The position numbers and the translations under genes are program-made. Under the pieces are notes generated by a model. It was not told the origin of the DNA and did no database searches. It saw nothing but the letters and a program-made list of their open reading frames with translations. Source: Phoronis australis (lineage: Eukaryota; Phoronida; Phoronidae). Taken from it: 64,000 bases of DNA. The stretch is from the NCBI GenBank assembly GCA_002633005.1, contig NMRA01000573.1, positions 186,001-250,000 of the forward strand, in the 5' to 3' direction. Numbering within the stretch: the first letter of the stretch is position 1; every line of letters begins with the position of its first letter. Of this stretch, positions 18,058-30,600 are shown piece after piece.

Positions 18058-20856
18058 AATCAGGGTGAATCACCAGAATTCAAAATATTCAACCAGGACA
18101 ATTTCTATGACCAAGTGTGGTACGTTCATAACAATCAGATTGTAAATGCAGGCAAAGATCTTGCCATAATGTTGGGTGATGTTCTTAATGAAAACTCGCG
18201 CCAAGTGATAATGTGGCACAGGTACGCCTATTCATTACGTCAGCGTTTTATTTTAACGACCACTCAGTCATCGTCGATTCAGAGCCAAATGGATATGAGC
18301 TGCTATCTTTCTAGCGACGATTTTGGCACAGGGTCGACCGCTAATGCTGTTTGCAGGGGAAAAGGTTCTTCAAACTGGAATTTCGTGGACATAAACGATG
18401 ATTACATTCAAAAAGTAACATGTAGATTCTTCATTCAGTCAGAGGAGGTGCCGCCATGTGAACTATTGACTGGGCAAGGAATAGACAGGCAAGTTCGTCT
18501 CCGGCCTCTTGATACTGACGATGTGGAAAGTCAGTTGTGGTATTGGGATGGTGATCGAATTTTGAACGCGAAAACTAAGATGGCAATTTCAGATTACGGC
18601 AATACAATCACTCTCCGACGTAAGGACGAATCCTTGACACAAACGTGGTTGTATGAGAATACAAGAGTTAAATCCAGAACTAATCCAAACCAGGTAATAA
18701 CGTTCTCTCATGATTCTGGCGGTGTCTATTTATCCCCTCTGTCTAGATGGAACCACGTTCTTAAATACCAGAGTTGGATTTTTTTGAGAGAAAAGGATGG
18801 CTTTGACAATCCAGATCGGCTTCGCTGTATTTCGCCGAATTCGAACCCAGATATGTATATTATAAGAAGCGAGCATAAGGAGTGTCCCTTACTAAAACAT
18901 GTGGGAAACGATCGTCCAGGTGTTCGAAAACTACAAAAGAACGTTGATGCCGGAGTACTTTGGGTTGTTCAAAATGACCATCTTATCAACGTGGAGGCAA
19001 AGAAGAGTTTGATGGCCACTCGTACATCGACATTACAATTTGAGAACACGTACACTCACGAGCCTCGCCAACATTGGGAAATGGACAACGATAGAATAAA
19101 AAGTTGGCTCTATGGTCCACAATTCCTTGAAGTTTCTGGCAGTTCTGTAAAGCTGGCCAGTCACCAGGAGACAACGAAACAAGAATGGCAATGGTTCACA
19201 TTGAAGGAATATGAAAACGACAATAAGTTGATGCGCTGCTCGAGGTGTTATAACAAGCAGGAAGAAACAGCGTCAGAGGTAATAGGATATATTCCTATTT
19301 TCGGTTGGCTATATAATCTGTTTCGGTCCGTTGCCTACGCTGCCAAACAATGCCCTGATGTAGCTTTAACGGCATTGATAGATTTCGGTCTGGATATTGC
19401 CTTTGACCTTGTATCATTACTTAGCGGCGGTACGGCTTCTGCTTTGGCGTATGGTTTAAAAACTGGACTGAAATTCGGAATAAAGGCAGGGTTGAAGGCA
19501 ACCTTTCATGCTGTGAAAGGAATGGTAAAAATGTCAATTGTAGCTGCAAAGAACGGCTTTAAGAACTTAGCGAAAAACGGATTGAGGCAAACTTTAAAAT
19601 TTAAACTGAAGACTGCCGCTTCGACTATGCGAACCCAACTGAAAACATCAATCAAGGGTTTGAAGATTACGCTCACATCGAGTTCACGTTCCCTTAAGGC
19701 GCATATGATAAAGCTCGGGCGCCTCATGTTAAAAGGAAGCACGCGCATAAAAGCAACTAAGTCTGGCAAGGCACTCTCTGGTCTGTCCAAATTCAATAAT
19801 TTCCCAGAACTATTCAGAAATGTGAGGAAATTTGTTATTGACAAAATACAATCTATCAGCAAAAACTTGAAGAGCAAAATAAATCGGAAACTGGACGACT
19901 TGTCAAACAAAGCAGAAGATGCTATTAATAGGTCAAAACATCACAAAGTTCGTAACACGAAGCTGATGTGCAGAAGGTTTCGCAGAACACTGTTGCCGCC
20001 GTCCGGCCTTTGTGAAAATGAAAGAGAGTTGCACGCCGCTAGCGTTGACCAAGCCATTGATGCTCTGTCGCACGCAAGACTTTATCGTACGCAAGGAAAA
20101 GTGGACATTGCCGCCCCTGAAAACATACGCAAAGACTTTAAATCTCTCTCTGACCAGGCAAAATTGAATGATCCGGAATTAAAAGTTCAGTTCGGTGCGA
20201 TAGCCATCAAGCAAAACGGGGAATTAAGAGACGTGCAGCGAAAAACGATTTCCGAAATAATCTACATGAGAACACAAAAACCGCCCGATCCGAACTCTAT
20301 ACCTATAAGAGAGACACAAGACGTGCCAGTTGCTGGGAGGAAACACGTTTTAAAGGACGTTCGTCACGTGGAACAGAGTTTGATGGAAAACCTGGACATG
20401 AAAAAAAAACTGGAAACGTGTACCGAAAAAAGTCCTTGTACCATGTATATTTTTACCAAGAATTCTCCATGCTCTAGCCACGCGATGGGGCCCAAAACGC
20501 TAAGCTGTATAAAGTACATTGGAGGTCAGTGCAAGAACTTGAAACATGTACGTTGTGTTGTTGGGTTTGATCAGATTTACACGCCTCTGGATTACCTGCA
20601 TGACGAATCTTGGAAGAAATATTTTGATCGAGTTTTCTTTAACCAGGAAATTGAAGATTTGTTTAGCAACCACGAGTGGATTAAGCAAGAGGATGTCGAC
20701 CTAGTTCAACAAATTACTAAAGATGTCTACAGCCGCACCAGCCCGAAAGACGCTGACGCACTACGTCGCGAAGTGAACAAACAACTTACGGAAGAAATGC
20801 AATTGACTAGAATGTTAGAATTGCGTGAACAAAATACAGATATTTATTGGCTGTAA
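18058..20856 (+). CDS. QxW-lectin / deaminase-like protein, copy B (5'-truncated by gap)
   Basis: The frame is open from the N at 18057, giving 932 residues plus stop; the ATG at 18115 is internal and not the real start. It contains the rest of lectin unit 9, units 10 and 11, the hydrophobic segment and the deaminase-like tail. Up to about 19630 I see only about five amino-acid changes from copy A. After that the tail differs at roughly a quarter to a third of positions, with several small indels. The catalytic-type motif is kept: H-V-E at 20365-20373 and S-P-C-S-S-H at 20464-20481. The end NTDIYWL parallels NTDIYRL of copy A. It is a partial gene because of the assembly gap, not a visible mutation. 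It probably acts as a paralogue of copy A with a different effector specificity. Confidence 0.88.
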   Translation, partial: NQGESPEFKIFNQDNFYDQVWYVHNNQIVNAGKDLAIMLGDVLNENSRQVIMWHRYAYSLRQRFILTTTQSSSIQSQMDMSCYLSSDDFGTGSTANAVCRGKGSSNWNFVDINDDYIQKVTCRFFIQSEEVPPCELLTGQGIDRQVRLRPLDTDDVESQLWYWDGDRILNAKTKMAISDYGNTITLRRKDESLTQTWLYENTRVKSRTNPNQVITFSHDSGGVYLSPLSRWNHVLKYQSWIFLREKDGFDNPDRLRCISPNSNPDMYIIRSEHKECPLLKHVGNDRPGVRKLQKNVDAGVLWVVQNDHLINVEAKKSLMATRTSTLQFENTYTHEPRQHWEMDNDRIKSWLYGPQFLEVSGSSVKLASHQETTKQEWQWFTLKEYENDNKLMRCSRCYNKQEETASEVIGYIPIFGWLYNLFRSVAYAAKQCPDVALTALIDFGLDIAFDLVSLLSGGTASALAYGLKTGLKFGIKAGLKATFHAVKGMVKMSIVAAKNGFKNLAKNGLRQTLKFKLKTAASTMRTQLKTSIKGLKITLTSSSRSLKAHMIKLGRLMLKGSTRIKATKSGKALSGLSKFNNFPELFRNVRKFVIDKIQSISKNLKSKINRKLDDLSNKAEDAINRSKHHKVRNTKLMCRRFRRTLLPPSGLCENERELHAASVDQAIDALSHARLYRTQGKVDIAAPENIRKDFKSLSDQAKLNDPELKVQFGAIAIKQNGELRDVQRKTISEIIYMRTQKPPDPNSIPIRETQDVPVAGRKHVLKDVRHVEQSLMENLDMKKKLETCTEKSPCTMYIFTKNSPCSSHAMGPKTLSCIKYIGGQCKNLKHVRCVVGFDQIYTPLDYLHDESWKKYFDRVFFNQEIEDLFSNHEWIKQEDVDLVQQITKDVYSRTSPKDADALRREVNKQLTEEMQLTRMLELREQNTDIYWL

Positions 20857-22042
20857 ACATACACTGATTGGACCATAGTATTTTTGAAAACAGGAGGGGA
20901 ACGTCGAGACGAACTGGGACGTTGAAGAATTGCATTTTCCCGCTCTTCCTCGAACTTGGAATAAAACGGGATGGTAAAATTCTGAAAGCCAACGATATCG
21001 ACGGGCTGTTGAAACCACGTGCAACTAGGTCTTTTAGAAAAGCGTCAGCCCATTCTCCGCCCCATTATTCCTTAAATTCTTTGAATTTCCAAAGTATCTT
21101 GCTTTTTATCTCTTTTATACGATGATCTATTTTTCGTTTACAAACTGCACTCTTATTTTCTTTTTGAAATGGGTGAACCTTTTGAAGTTATAGCAACAAA
21201 ACATAAAGTCTGTTGCGTTTTGTGACTTCATTTCATATTAAAATTCTTGTCGTTTTGTGTCAGCCATTCGCTGAAATCAAGGCCGTTGAAGTTACCAATA
21301 TTAATAGGCTTAAACATACGATGTCACTGATCATGTAGAGTGTACATGTACGTAGTTCAGATTCGAAACCACACTTGGGCCGTTATTCATTTTTGTCACC
21401 GATCATTGCCACTTCGACTACCACCAACGAGACGGTATCAGAAACCTGGCGAAGTGTAATATAAGAAAACCGGGGATTATGGGGAAATCATGAATTCAAC
21501 AACGTATGCAATATCCACTTGAATTGACAATATCGGGAAATGCCTACGGTTAAATTGCATATAGGCTGATAATAGGAAATTACAACCTCTGACTGGCATC
21601 TAAAAGTTTGCTTTGTGTTATTTAGTGATTGTTTGTATTGGTACCTGTAGTATTCTGACGTGAAGAACGCCGTTCCACCTAGCTCTGCAACTATTTTATA
21701 GGGTAGTTATAACCTGTGGAAACAAATGTGATGATATCCGGGACATGGTGGTATGGCATTTCTATTTTCAGGTTTTGAAAGGTGACGCGATTACTTGTGT
21801 TGACTCTGTGACAATGTTATTGACTACATGATTGTTTTAAGTCCCCATAACAAATTATGCACTTTAAACTCTAAACTTTTATAAACTCTGAATTTTAGCA
21901 TAGAATTAAATTATTTAATTTATTTTAGATGTGCTTGATTGTAAGCCCACTTAGGTATACATGACACTGATATTCTTCTTTTTATAACTTGTGTTTTGTA
22001 AAATAAACTTCTGTGACTTCAGACTGATATAGTCTGTCAAGT
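20857..22042 (+). other. 3' UTR and flank of copy B
   Basis: Collinear with the flank of copy A. AATAAA occurs near 20960 and is a candidate polyadenylation signal, but the equivalent site in copy A is altered (GATAAA), so it is not firmly supported. No other gene is seen. Confidence 0.55.
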
Positions 22043-22054
22043 AACGACACAATG

Positions 22055-22297
22055 AGGAGGAGGCAGTGTGGCTCAGTGTGACAGGTGTCCACTCTCTTTA
22101 CTCGAGGTCGTGGTTTCGAGTCCCACTGGATCATACTGCTACACCCTTGGCTCAGGTTTCTAGCTCCTCAGCTCTGTTTTAACTATTTATTAATAAAGCA
22201 TAAAAATGGTTCCAGGTGATCACTGCAATGGGCCCACAAGCACGGCCTGCACACGTCTGCTACAACGTGTATCAGATCGCCTGCAATTATTTTTTTA
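22055..22297 (+). mobile_element. tRNA-derived SINE with 12-bp target-site duplication
   Basis: Flanked by identical AACGACACAATG at 22043-22054 and 22298-22309. The head carries a pol III A-box-like TGGCTCAGTGTG and a B-box-like GGTTTCGAGTCCC. The tail is T-rich. The target duplication is shared with 17113-17350, so insertion predates the segmental duplication. A related 3' portion occurs near 43090-43215. Confidence 0.85.
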
Positions 22298-22494
22298 AAC
22301 GACACAATGTTTATTTTGATGTACTCTTGTTAATAAATACTTTTCTTTTTTTACTATTAAATCGTATTATTCATCGGTCATCACCGTCACAAACAGGTTA
22401 CTACTACTGTCGAGCAAAATTTAATTTAAACATATTCTTTGTTCATTATAAGTCTAGGATGCATTTGACTAGGCGATTTTTATTCTTTGATTTT

Positions 22495-22550
22495 TATGGA
22501 ATAAACTATTCATTGACTCTTAAAGGAGTCAAAGAATAGTTTATTCCATA
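22495..22550. repeat. Imperfect 56-bp hairpin, paralogue of 17535-17590
   Basis: Same arms as the copy A hairpin with two arm mismatches. The substitutions are not compensatory. Confidence 0.85.
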
Positions 22551-23026
22551 ACGCAGCGTGGGTCGCATCGCAGCCCCAGATATCCTTCCGCTCAATGAAT
22601 CGCCCTGGCCAATAATAGACTTATTCTGCTCTTGCGTGCGTTTTTAGTAGTCTTTGCAGTCTCATGAATCCATGCAATCGAACAATTCATTATGTAGGCC
22701 TACATTAGCATGAAATATGTAATCAAACAGTGAGCGACATTGAAATGCCTGTTACAAATTTCTATTGACAAACAAGGTGTAGACATCAAATTTTTAAAAA
22801 TATTGACAACAAAATCCGGAGATTTTAGGTGGTACTAAATATGGTGTGAAATGCTCACAACTCGTGGAAAAATAACGCAAACTTCAGTGAAAGCATATTG
22901 AACAACAAACTCAACTCAGTGACATCGTCGTAAGCGGCGGAGTAGTTTTTTTCGCTGTTTTGAAATTACCGCCACTGACGTACCCGTTCACTGCGCCCCA
23001 CTTGACAGCAGTCATTACTGAGATAC

Positions 23027-26000
23027 GTCTCGTTATCCCAGATTAATCTGGCTTCCACGATTGCTACGGTGGTGTATGCCATTTGGATTGCCGGCCGGTA
23101 ACTAGTTTGAACGATTTGCTCCACTGCGTATACTAATTTAGTGTGACTTCACTTACACACTAGGGCTACCTGGGAACACAGGCATAATGTCTTCGGCAGT
23201 TACCGCTCAGATAGGTGCCGACTTTTTACGGTCACATTCAGTCCCCAGTTTACAAAGGGCGCCTTTCCTATTAACTTCACTACCGAAAAGGTTAGCTCTC
23301 CACAAAAACGTTTTGCGACACGAAGGGTTTTATGTTTTACTCTATTTAATTTCACGCGACTTGTTTGCCTCACTTTCGAAGTCGGGAAACCCGAGATACT
23401 TGAGAAACGGCAATCGAAGTACAAATGAAACATTCAGAGAGTATTACAATACGCTGTTCCGCCCCAAAACGCTTCTAGGAATTATTAAAAGTTTTGCAAG
23501 GACAATTGAAACTTTTCCAATTTTGATGAAAACCATCAACAGTCATTTAATGACAATTCAGCACAAAACTGTAAGAGCGTTTTGAGATTTCAAGGTTTTA
23601 TATGATTTGAGGCTAGGTTTGTTTTTTATTGACGCCGTTGTTTTGGAATGAAGGTACCTTTCTGTTTGGTAATTTTTAACAAAAAGAAATTGTCACGAGA
23701 CTTAATCTATGGCGGGAAAGGCACAGGATTAAACAGTCTTCTTAATTCATGTGGAAAATTTCTCCCTTACACTGGTGACCACTGAGATTCCCTTTTCCCT
23801 CGGAAAACTATTCAGCACGCCCTTTGTATTCAATTGCTATTGAAACGAGAAGGTAATTGCGAGCACTATTTCTCAACTGTTATTACACGGAAATAAATTT
23901 TCTCTGACATTTGCGCAGAGTTACAGCCTGCCAGTGAAATGTCGATAGTATGGGTTTAATGACAATTTACGTGTAGATATTACTTAAACGGTAACTGGGG
24001 CTCACCTTAACTAAAGGGCCATTAATCTCAAAGGCGCGGTCATTTTTTCCAGGCGCCGCGCTCTCTTGAAACGGCCGCTCAGAAGAAGGTTGAACGAGCA
24101 GCGGTGAAAATTTCCGCATACCTTTAGAAATGCTCGTTTTCCTTGCAAGCGAATTATTCACGGCATGTTCCAGAAAATGATACGTCCCAGTATAGGCCAG
24201 TGGATCAGTTTTGAAGATATACTTGCCTAATATTGTATATTAGACCTAATCATGAGTATTTTATACCACCCTCTAACCTAGTTACACAGGTAGGACGTTT
24301 TGGGTAGGGGATATTTCTCACGTTAGGTAAGTTTCGCGCCTGTGGTGTCGGTGACGTGCTGGACTACAAAGCCCGGCAAGGCACGTAGTGTACTCAGTTG
24401 TACGTACACTACGACACTTTTTCGTTTCTACTTGCAAACGCTTGTGTATGAAAAGATTTTGCAACATCATGTCCATTAGCTTATTTGCGAAGGCACTCTG
24501 ATGGAGGCTCATTTGTCCTGAACCCACGGGCGTCAGCTTGTGATCGTTTTCAAGGATCACAATTTGAGCTAAGAACGCCTGTGAACTATCGGTATCTAAC
24601 CTTTACTACCAGAGGGCGCTTTACAAGCATGTGATCAATGTCGTATCATAGACTAATATTGTCATCGAGAAAGTTATTTTGTGGACGACTCTGTTGTGGT
24701 TGAACTGAGATGCGCATTTTTATGTAAATCTGTATCCGAAGAATTTTTTAAGAAGGTATGGTTGTACGTAGGCACATCTCAATAGCTGTTGCATAATTAT
24801 TGTCAGACAATGGTGACAATGTATACTTTTGTTTTCTGAACCCGGAAGTGCATTGTCTGCAATAGGTACTAATAGACAGTGTCCACCGCAATGAGCTATG
24901 TATGTGATAAAATATCTTATTGGGCCACCGTTTCTAGCTGGCAACAAACAGTGAAGCTTCTATAGGAGTGCTCCTGGTGGACACGGTAAAAAGAGGAGAG
25001 CACGCAGCGTTAAAAATGGCCAGCTGACATCTTAGTTTACATGGTCATGGAGTGTGATGTCTATGATAGTCACTGTCTATGCCAGTTGTTTTATTAGTTT
25101 ATTAGATAGTATACAACGGCAGTACATCGCAGGTGTTTGAATTTCCCGATGACTCAAGAAATACAAGGTTGGACACGAGGCTGAGCCCCAACTTCATGCA
25201 GGTGTCCCGTAGGCCTACATCAGACTTTCCGAAAGATGACACACTCTGCTCGTGTGAAAAACTCAAGTGCAGAGCCTGTAGGCAGCCGGCCTTGCATCGA
25301 TTTTGAGTAGTGGGAGAGAACACAGGCCCAGATAGTTGAATTTTGTCATTTTCCATTTTTGTTGAAAACTACTGTATGCAACATGATGTTGAACAATGGA
25401 TTGCAAACTTGTAGTCATTCACCTTCTTTTATAATGTACGCTTTCATTTTTATGTAGAACAGGCTCAGTTCGTGAAGTGAGGTGAAATGAGAAAACTGGA
25501 TAGTAGTCCTTGTAAGAAAACACACAATTAGCATAGAATGAATTTATTATCACGCATAGACATATGAAGCCATTTCTGCAAACTTTTTAAATTTTGAGTG
25601 ACAGTCTTTTTACCCAACTTTTTCTTTCCCTGCTCACTTGTTTCTCCTTTTGCCCAACTAAATCAACAACATTGTTTTAGGTATTAGCCATGCTGGGTAA
25701 TGCAGGTATTATTTAAATCCAACAATTCAATCACAACACATGAAACTTTGATTTCAAATATTTTAACACAAACAAGTATTGCAGTACTATAATTTCTGTA
25801 AGACAGTACTGAGTATATTGATAACGTCATATGAAACAAATCCATGCAAAGGCATTATGAGTACAATGCCAAAGTATTGAACGAATATGGATTGTTGTAG
25901 TTTTGGTAATATAGATTCTCAGTTCATGTATTAAATGTCTGCAACATTCAGCTGTGATGCTTAGACAAAAGTGACTGCGACATGGACTGATACTTGAGTA

Positions 26001-27322
26001 ATCCCGAGGCTATTTCATTCTCTGTGATATTTTGGTAAACACTTAGAAAACAGGCACTTTAATGAATGAAGAAAACCTGAAATAAATTTTTTTTGTACAT
26101 ATTGTATGTAAAACTAAGTTTGCTACAGTACAGTGACTGCAACACTAGATAACTAAATTTCAAATACCGGTATATCAAATTTTGATGAAGACTAGAGGTA
26201 AAGATGTGGTGAAATCCTTTCAGTCCTGACGTCATTTACAGACCATCATAAAATGGCACGATCCAGTAAAATGTGTAATACCGGTTACAATATAGCAAAC
26301 AAGATCAGTCGTCATTGCATGTCATAATGAACAATTTCACTTCAACAGAATTTATTTAATGGTAATTATTTGAGATAAGTGGCCGAACCAAAGTGTGCAT
26401 GTGGCCGTAAACAGTGCTAGTATTTGTAATTTATCAACTGCCATTTCAACAAGTAAACCCATCTGATTAATACATAAGTTTATTTTAAGAGTGATTGATG
26501 ACAAATTGAGAACAATCTTAGGAAGGAAACTGTTCACTGTAGACCACCACAAAGAACTTTGGAGAATGTCCTCATTATGGCTTTGTGACCTCAAGAACTT
26601 CAATCTTGAGTTGCAACAGCGCCCTCTGTGCTGTCTGTTCAGACTACTGCGTCTGTCTGGCAATAGCAACTTGTTCATTTGATGACTAACCTGTCTGTCT
26701 GTTAGAACTGACATGTTTGTTGGGCAAGTAACCTATCTGTTAGACCCATCTAACTTGTTTGTATGCTAAATAACCTGTCTGTTGGTCAAAACTTTACTAA
26801 GTAACCTGTCTGTTTGCAAACTTTCTTGTTTGTTGGATTGTTAACCAGTCTATTTGGGAATATTGTCAATTTTGAACCTTTTCGCTGCACAAAAACAGCA
26901 CTTCTGTCATAGTTATACAAAGTGTCGTGCTGCAAACCATACTGCTCACAAGGCAGTGCAGTTGAGTAAGACCAGTAACCGAAGGTGAAAACAAAAACAT
27001 TACAGCTGTCAAGGTCAAGGTTCTTCTTGATCATTACAATAACTGTGTCAAACTCTTAATCCCTGAGGTTGTTCACATACAGGACCTCCATGCTGAGAGG
27101 TCGGTCAATAGGATGTTGTAGCATAGAGGTTGGAACTGTGGTAAATAGTTGTTGACACATCAGCTGTATCGTGCACAGTGATCAGATGTGAAGTACCATT
27201 CATTTGTTGTGCTATTTAATTCTATAATTCTGTTTGACTATTGTACTGGGCCATGTGTTAAGTATAACCCTTATTACGTGGACTAACCTGGTAACTCGAC
27301 TGTAACCGTCAAGATTTTGAAC
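23027..27322. other. Intergenic, no gene recognised
   Basis: Begins where the duplicated A/B flank ends. A 132-codon plus-strand frame at 23187-23585 is the longest but has no recognisable motif or splice context. Around 26685-26860 there is an imperfect short tandem repeat with the recurring word AACCTGTCTGTT. The remainder is AT-rich with short frames only. Confidence 0.35.
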
Positions 27323-27324
27323 TA

Positions 27325-27627
27325 CCATATTCGCCCTAATAAGCAGCCATGCCTCAATAAGTGCACCCCCATGCATTTTCACACAATTTTTTGAAAAAGG
27401 ATCGTAATTAATAACAACGAAGTTTGATAGCAATGCACCACAATTTTGTAGAAAGTTTGTCATAGGCTACAGATACGTCGCAGAGCGTAAATGTGATGGA
27501 TCCTAGCTTCCGATTTCACCCGTTTAGGAGACCAGGTTTCAACCGCCTTATGATACAATAAGCGCCCCTCCCCCCTCATGAAACGAATTTTTCTAAGCGC
27601 CCTGGATGCTTATTAGGGCGAATACGG
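27325..27627. mobile_element. 303-bp MITE with TA target-site duplication
   Basis: Inverted termini CCATATTCGCCCTAATAAGC and (right end reversed) CCGTATTCGCCCTAATAAGC extend 24 bp with two mismatches. TA flanks both ends (27323-27324 and 27628-27629). Internal ATAAGTGC/ATAAGCGC words resemble sub-terminal repeats. It ends about 50 bases upstream of the start codon of the coiled-coil gene, so it may contribute to that gene's promoter or 5' leader. Confidence 0.75.
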
Positions 27628-27679
27628 TAATAAAATATCTGTTGACTTGTAGGTCAAGTGATGGACATACAACAAGGCA

Positions 27680-30600
27680 ATGGAAGGCTTTGGAAATAAT
27701 CTACTTGCATGTCTTCGAGAAAATGCTGTTTGTCTTCAGTATTTGCGAGAATGTGAAATAGCGGAGTGCAACTTTGTGTCATCTGGATACAGGGAAGAAT
27801 GGTGCAGGTTTGATGAGCAGACAACATTAGAGGACAGTGATGATATATGCAAGTTGAACATATCATCAGAAGTGGGTCATTGTTTGCTGTCAATTGGTTT
27901 GACATTTCAGAGACTCAGAGACTGTGAACAAGCTGAAAAGAGTTTTCACGAAACTGATTATTACAGAAGATTGAGCGAAGATTATGCACAATCAAGACTG
28001 AGTTTGCAAAAATGTAATGGTGATGAAAATTCAGAGGAGTATCAATTGTATAGGAGTTACCGAAAGGGTGATGTGTCTCAAAATGTTTCACCTTCAAATG
28101 GCGTGTTGCAAGATGTTTCACCTCCAGGGTGTGTGTTGCAAGATGTTTCACTTCCAGATGGCGTGTCTCAAGATGTTTTACCTCTAGGGTGCGTGTCGCA
28201 AGATGTTTCTCCTCTCGGTGGCCATTGGACGGAATCTGAGGAAAATGCTACAGAAACTGTTCATTGCGAACCAACTACTGGGCTTAACAATCTGGTCAGT
28301 GGAGGCAGTTGCCCACCAAATGTGCTAGTACAAGAAGCTGGTCATTCAGAGCAAAATACCGTCCATAAGAATTTATCATTGTCTCCTGTTGAAGTTGGTG
28401 AAGCTTCAAGTCAAACAGTCATGTGCTTGATTGCATCAGCAGTGTTTCAGCAGGATGTCCAAACCCAAACTAGCAGCATAACCGCAACGCAACAACATGC
28501 AACACAGACAGGTTCTTGCTCACACACGTGTGACGCCTTAACGCAAACCAACACAGTATTTTCACAGTGCTGTCGTTGTAATGTCTTTGCTCTTCCACTA
28601 CCAGAGCAGTACGCTGTCCGCCTGAGAGAGGAAACATCTAAGAGGATAACTTTGGAACAGCTGTCTAGTATTGTGGAGCAGGAGTCTGCTAATGTCAGAA
28701 TGCAGTTTATTGCTGAGCAAAATAAGACTCTAGCCTTGCAGTCTAACATAGAGGACATAAAGGTTAGTGTGGGAATATCTTTCTAGTACATTTTGCAAAA
28801 TTGGTTGAATACACAACACTTAACGACTAGTGTCATGTGTTCAACCAATTGTGCATGTCGGAAAACTTGCTCCAGAAGTACAGCCAGTTAGTACATTTTG
28901 AAAAACTTTGTTTTCGGTGTTTAAAATCCCTCGTACCATAATTTCAGGTACACCCACAGAACCAAAGATATGAATTGCTATGGGATTTCATGAAATAATT
29001 GATATCTGTTCTCGGCCAATCATTGACTAAAGAACATGGGATTCATGAGACGTACATTAAAATTTGTCAAGTATTTGGAAGACAAATTTTAGCTTAAACC
29101 AATGCTGTGTTTTGTTTCAGTGGTTGTACATTGTCAACAGTTGCTACAGATGGCTTGCCAGTTGATTTGCATGATATTTATCAATGCAGCTTGTTTAGAA
29201 GAGGCACATTTTAATAACATTGCTTTGAAAATCATAGCCTCAACAGTGACAAAAATAACTCAGATTTACACGAGAACTTTGTTGACAAAATGGCACTTTT
29301 ATTAAAAACGGAATTTCTTCTATTCATCCAACTTGACACCATTTTTTAACTTGTCACCATAGAAACGTTGTATAAAGCCAATAAATTGGCAATAGAGAAC
29401 AGGATTTTTGAGCTCCAAGTTCGTTCTGAGATTTCAAGCCAAAACCGTTTGATCTAGATTCACTGTCAAGTTGCACAAAAGTTTAGTTGTGGAAATATGC
29501 AGTCTTTTAACTTGTTGAACAATTGTTTTGTTTGGCCTCCATTGAAAGTACTGTAGATGTCCAAACTCTAGTCCACAGGATGGTTAGTTATTGTTCAGAA
29601 GTTCTTCCATGGTTCACTGATGAGTATTTTTCAACTAATTTGTTATTAGTTAAAATCACTGTAACCTGATGCCTTTAATTTTTCTTGTTGCCAGTGTGAA
29701 TTGGGACAGGAGCGTCACCTGGCAGCAGAGTACAAGACTCGTAATGATGACCTGAAGCAAGCCCTAGAAGGAGCACACTCTATGGTCAGTGTTATGAAAG
29801 CTCAATTGTTTTTGCCTCCAGATTGAAACCACTCTTGCACCCATCTTACTGTTGCAAGGACATGTAACACTAAGCCTTCCCAGGTGAAGTTATGTTCATT
29901 TCAAAGACCATACTCTGTCTGTGGTTCGGCGTCAACATTGACTATGTCTAAAGTTATTTAGAATCACAATTTTCCCACATGGTTAATCAGTATCATTGTG
30001 TTGTATGTATCAGAGTATCATTGTGTTGTATGTATTGGAAGTTCGGTTTTGTTAAGTTTGGCACAAAAAGTTTTGTTTTATTTTAGATTAACAAGCTAGA
30101 GGAGCAGATACAATCCACAAACCTTTTTAAAGGGTGAGTAATGTCTAAAGGTAGTCCCCTGACTGTAACCGTTAACATTTGCTTCTTATTCAATGATGTA
30201 AAATGCCATTACTAGTAATAAAAACAGTAAAAGACTGAGTATAAAAAGGATAAATTGGTAAAACCTTGTGTTAAAATCACGCAGACGTGTTGTCCTTGTG
30301 GATAATTTCAATGACAACAATGACTTTTTCCATTGAATGTTGTATTTTTTCTACTTTTTATGGATTTTTATTTAACATAACATTAAATAACTGATCTACC
30401 TGACATTTTGTAATATTGGAATTTTGATGTCGTTATTTCTGGAAGTGCTAATCGTACAATAAAGAAAAGTGCAATCTAGGCTGTGGTACTTTTGCCTATT
30501 AGTGAATTATTTTTTTCTTGCAGAGGTATAGATTATTTACTTGAATCTAAGCTTGCTAACAGCAAAGCAGCAGAATGCCAGACCAGGGTAGAAGGTAAGA

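Noticed and set aside
18115-20856. Copy B as a complete gene starting at the ATG at 18115
   Set aside because: The frame is open back to the N at 18057 and matches copy A from the first base; the ATG corresponds to an internal methionine-free position in copy A (V in place of M) within lectin unit 9, so the gene is cut by the gap.
22055-22125. Functional tRNA gene
   Set aside because: A- and B-box words are present but the cloverleaf pairing is not, and the unit is flanked by a target-site duplication, so it is a SINE head.
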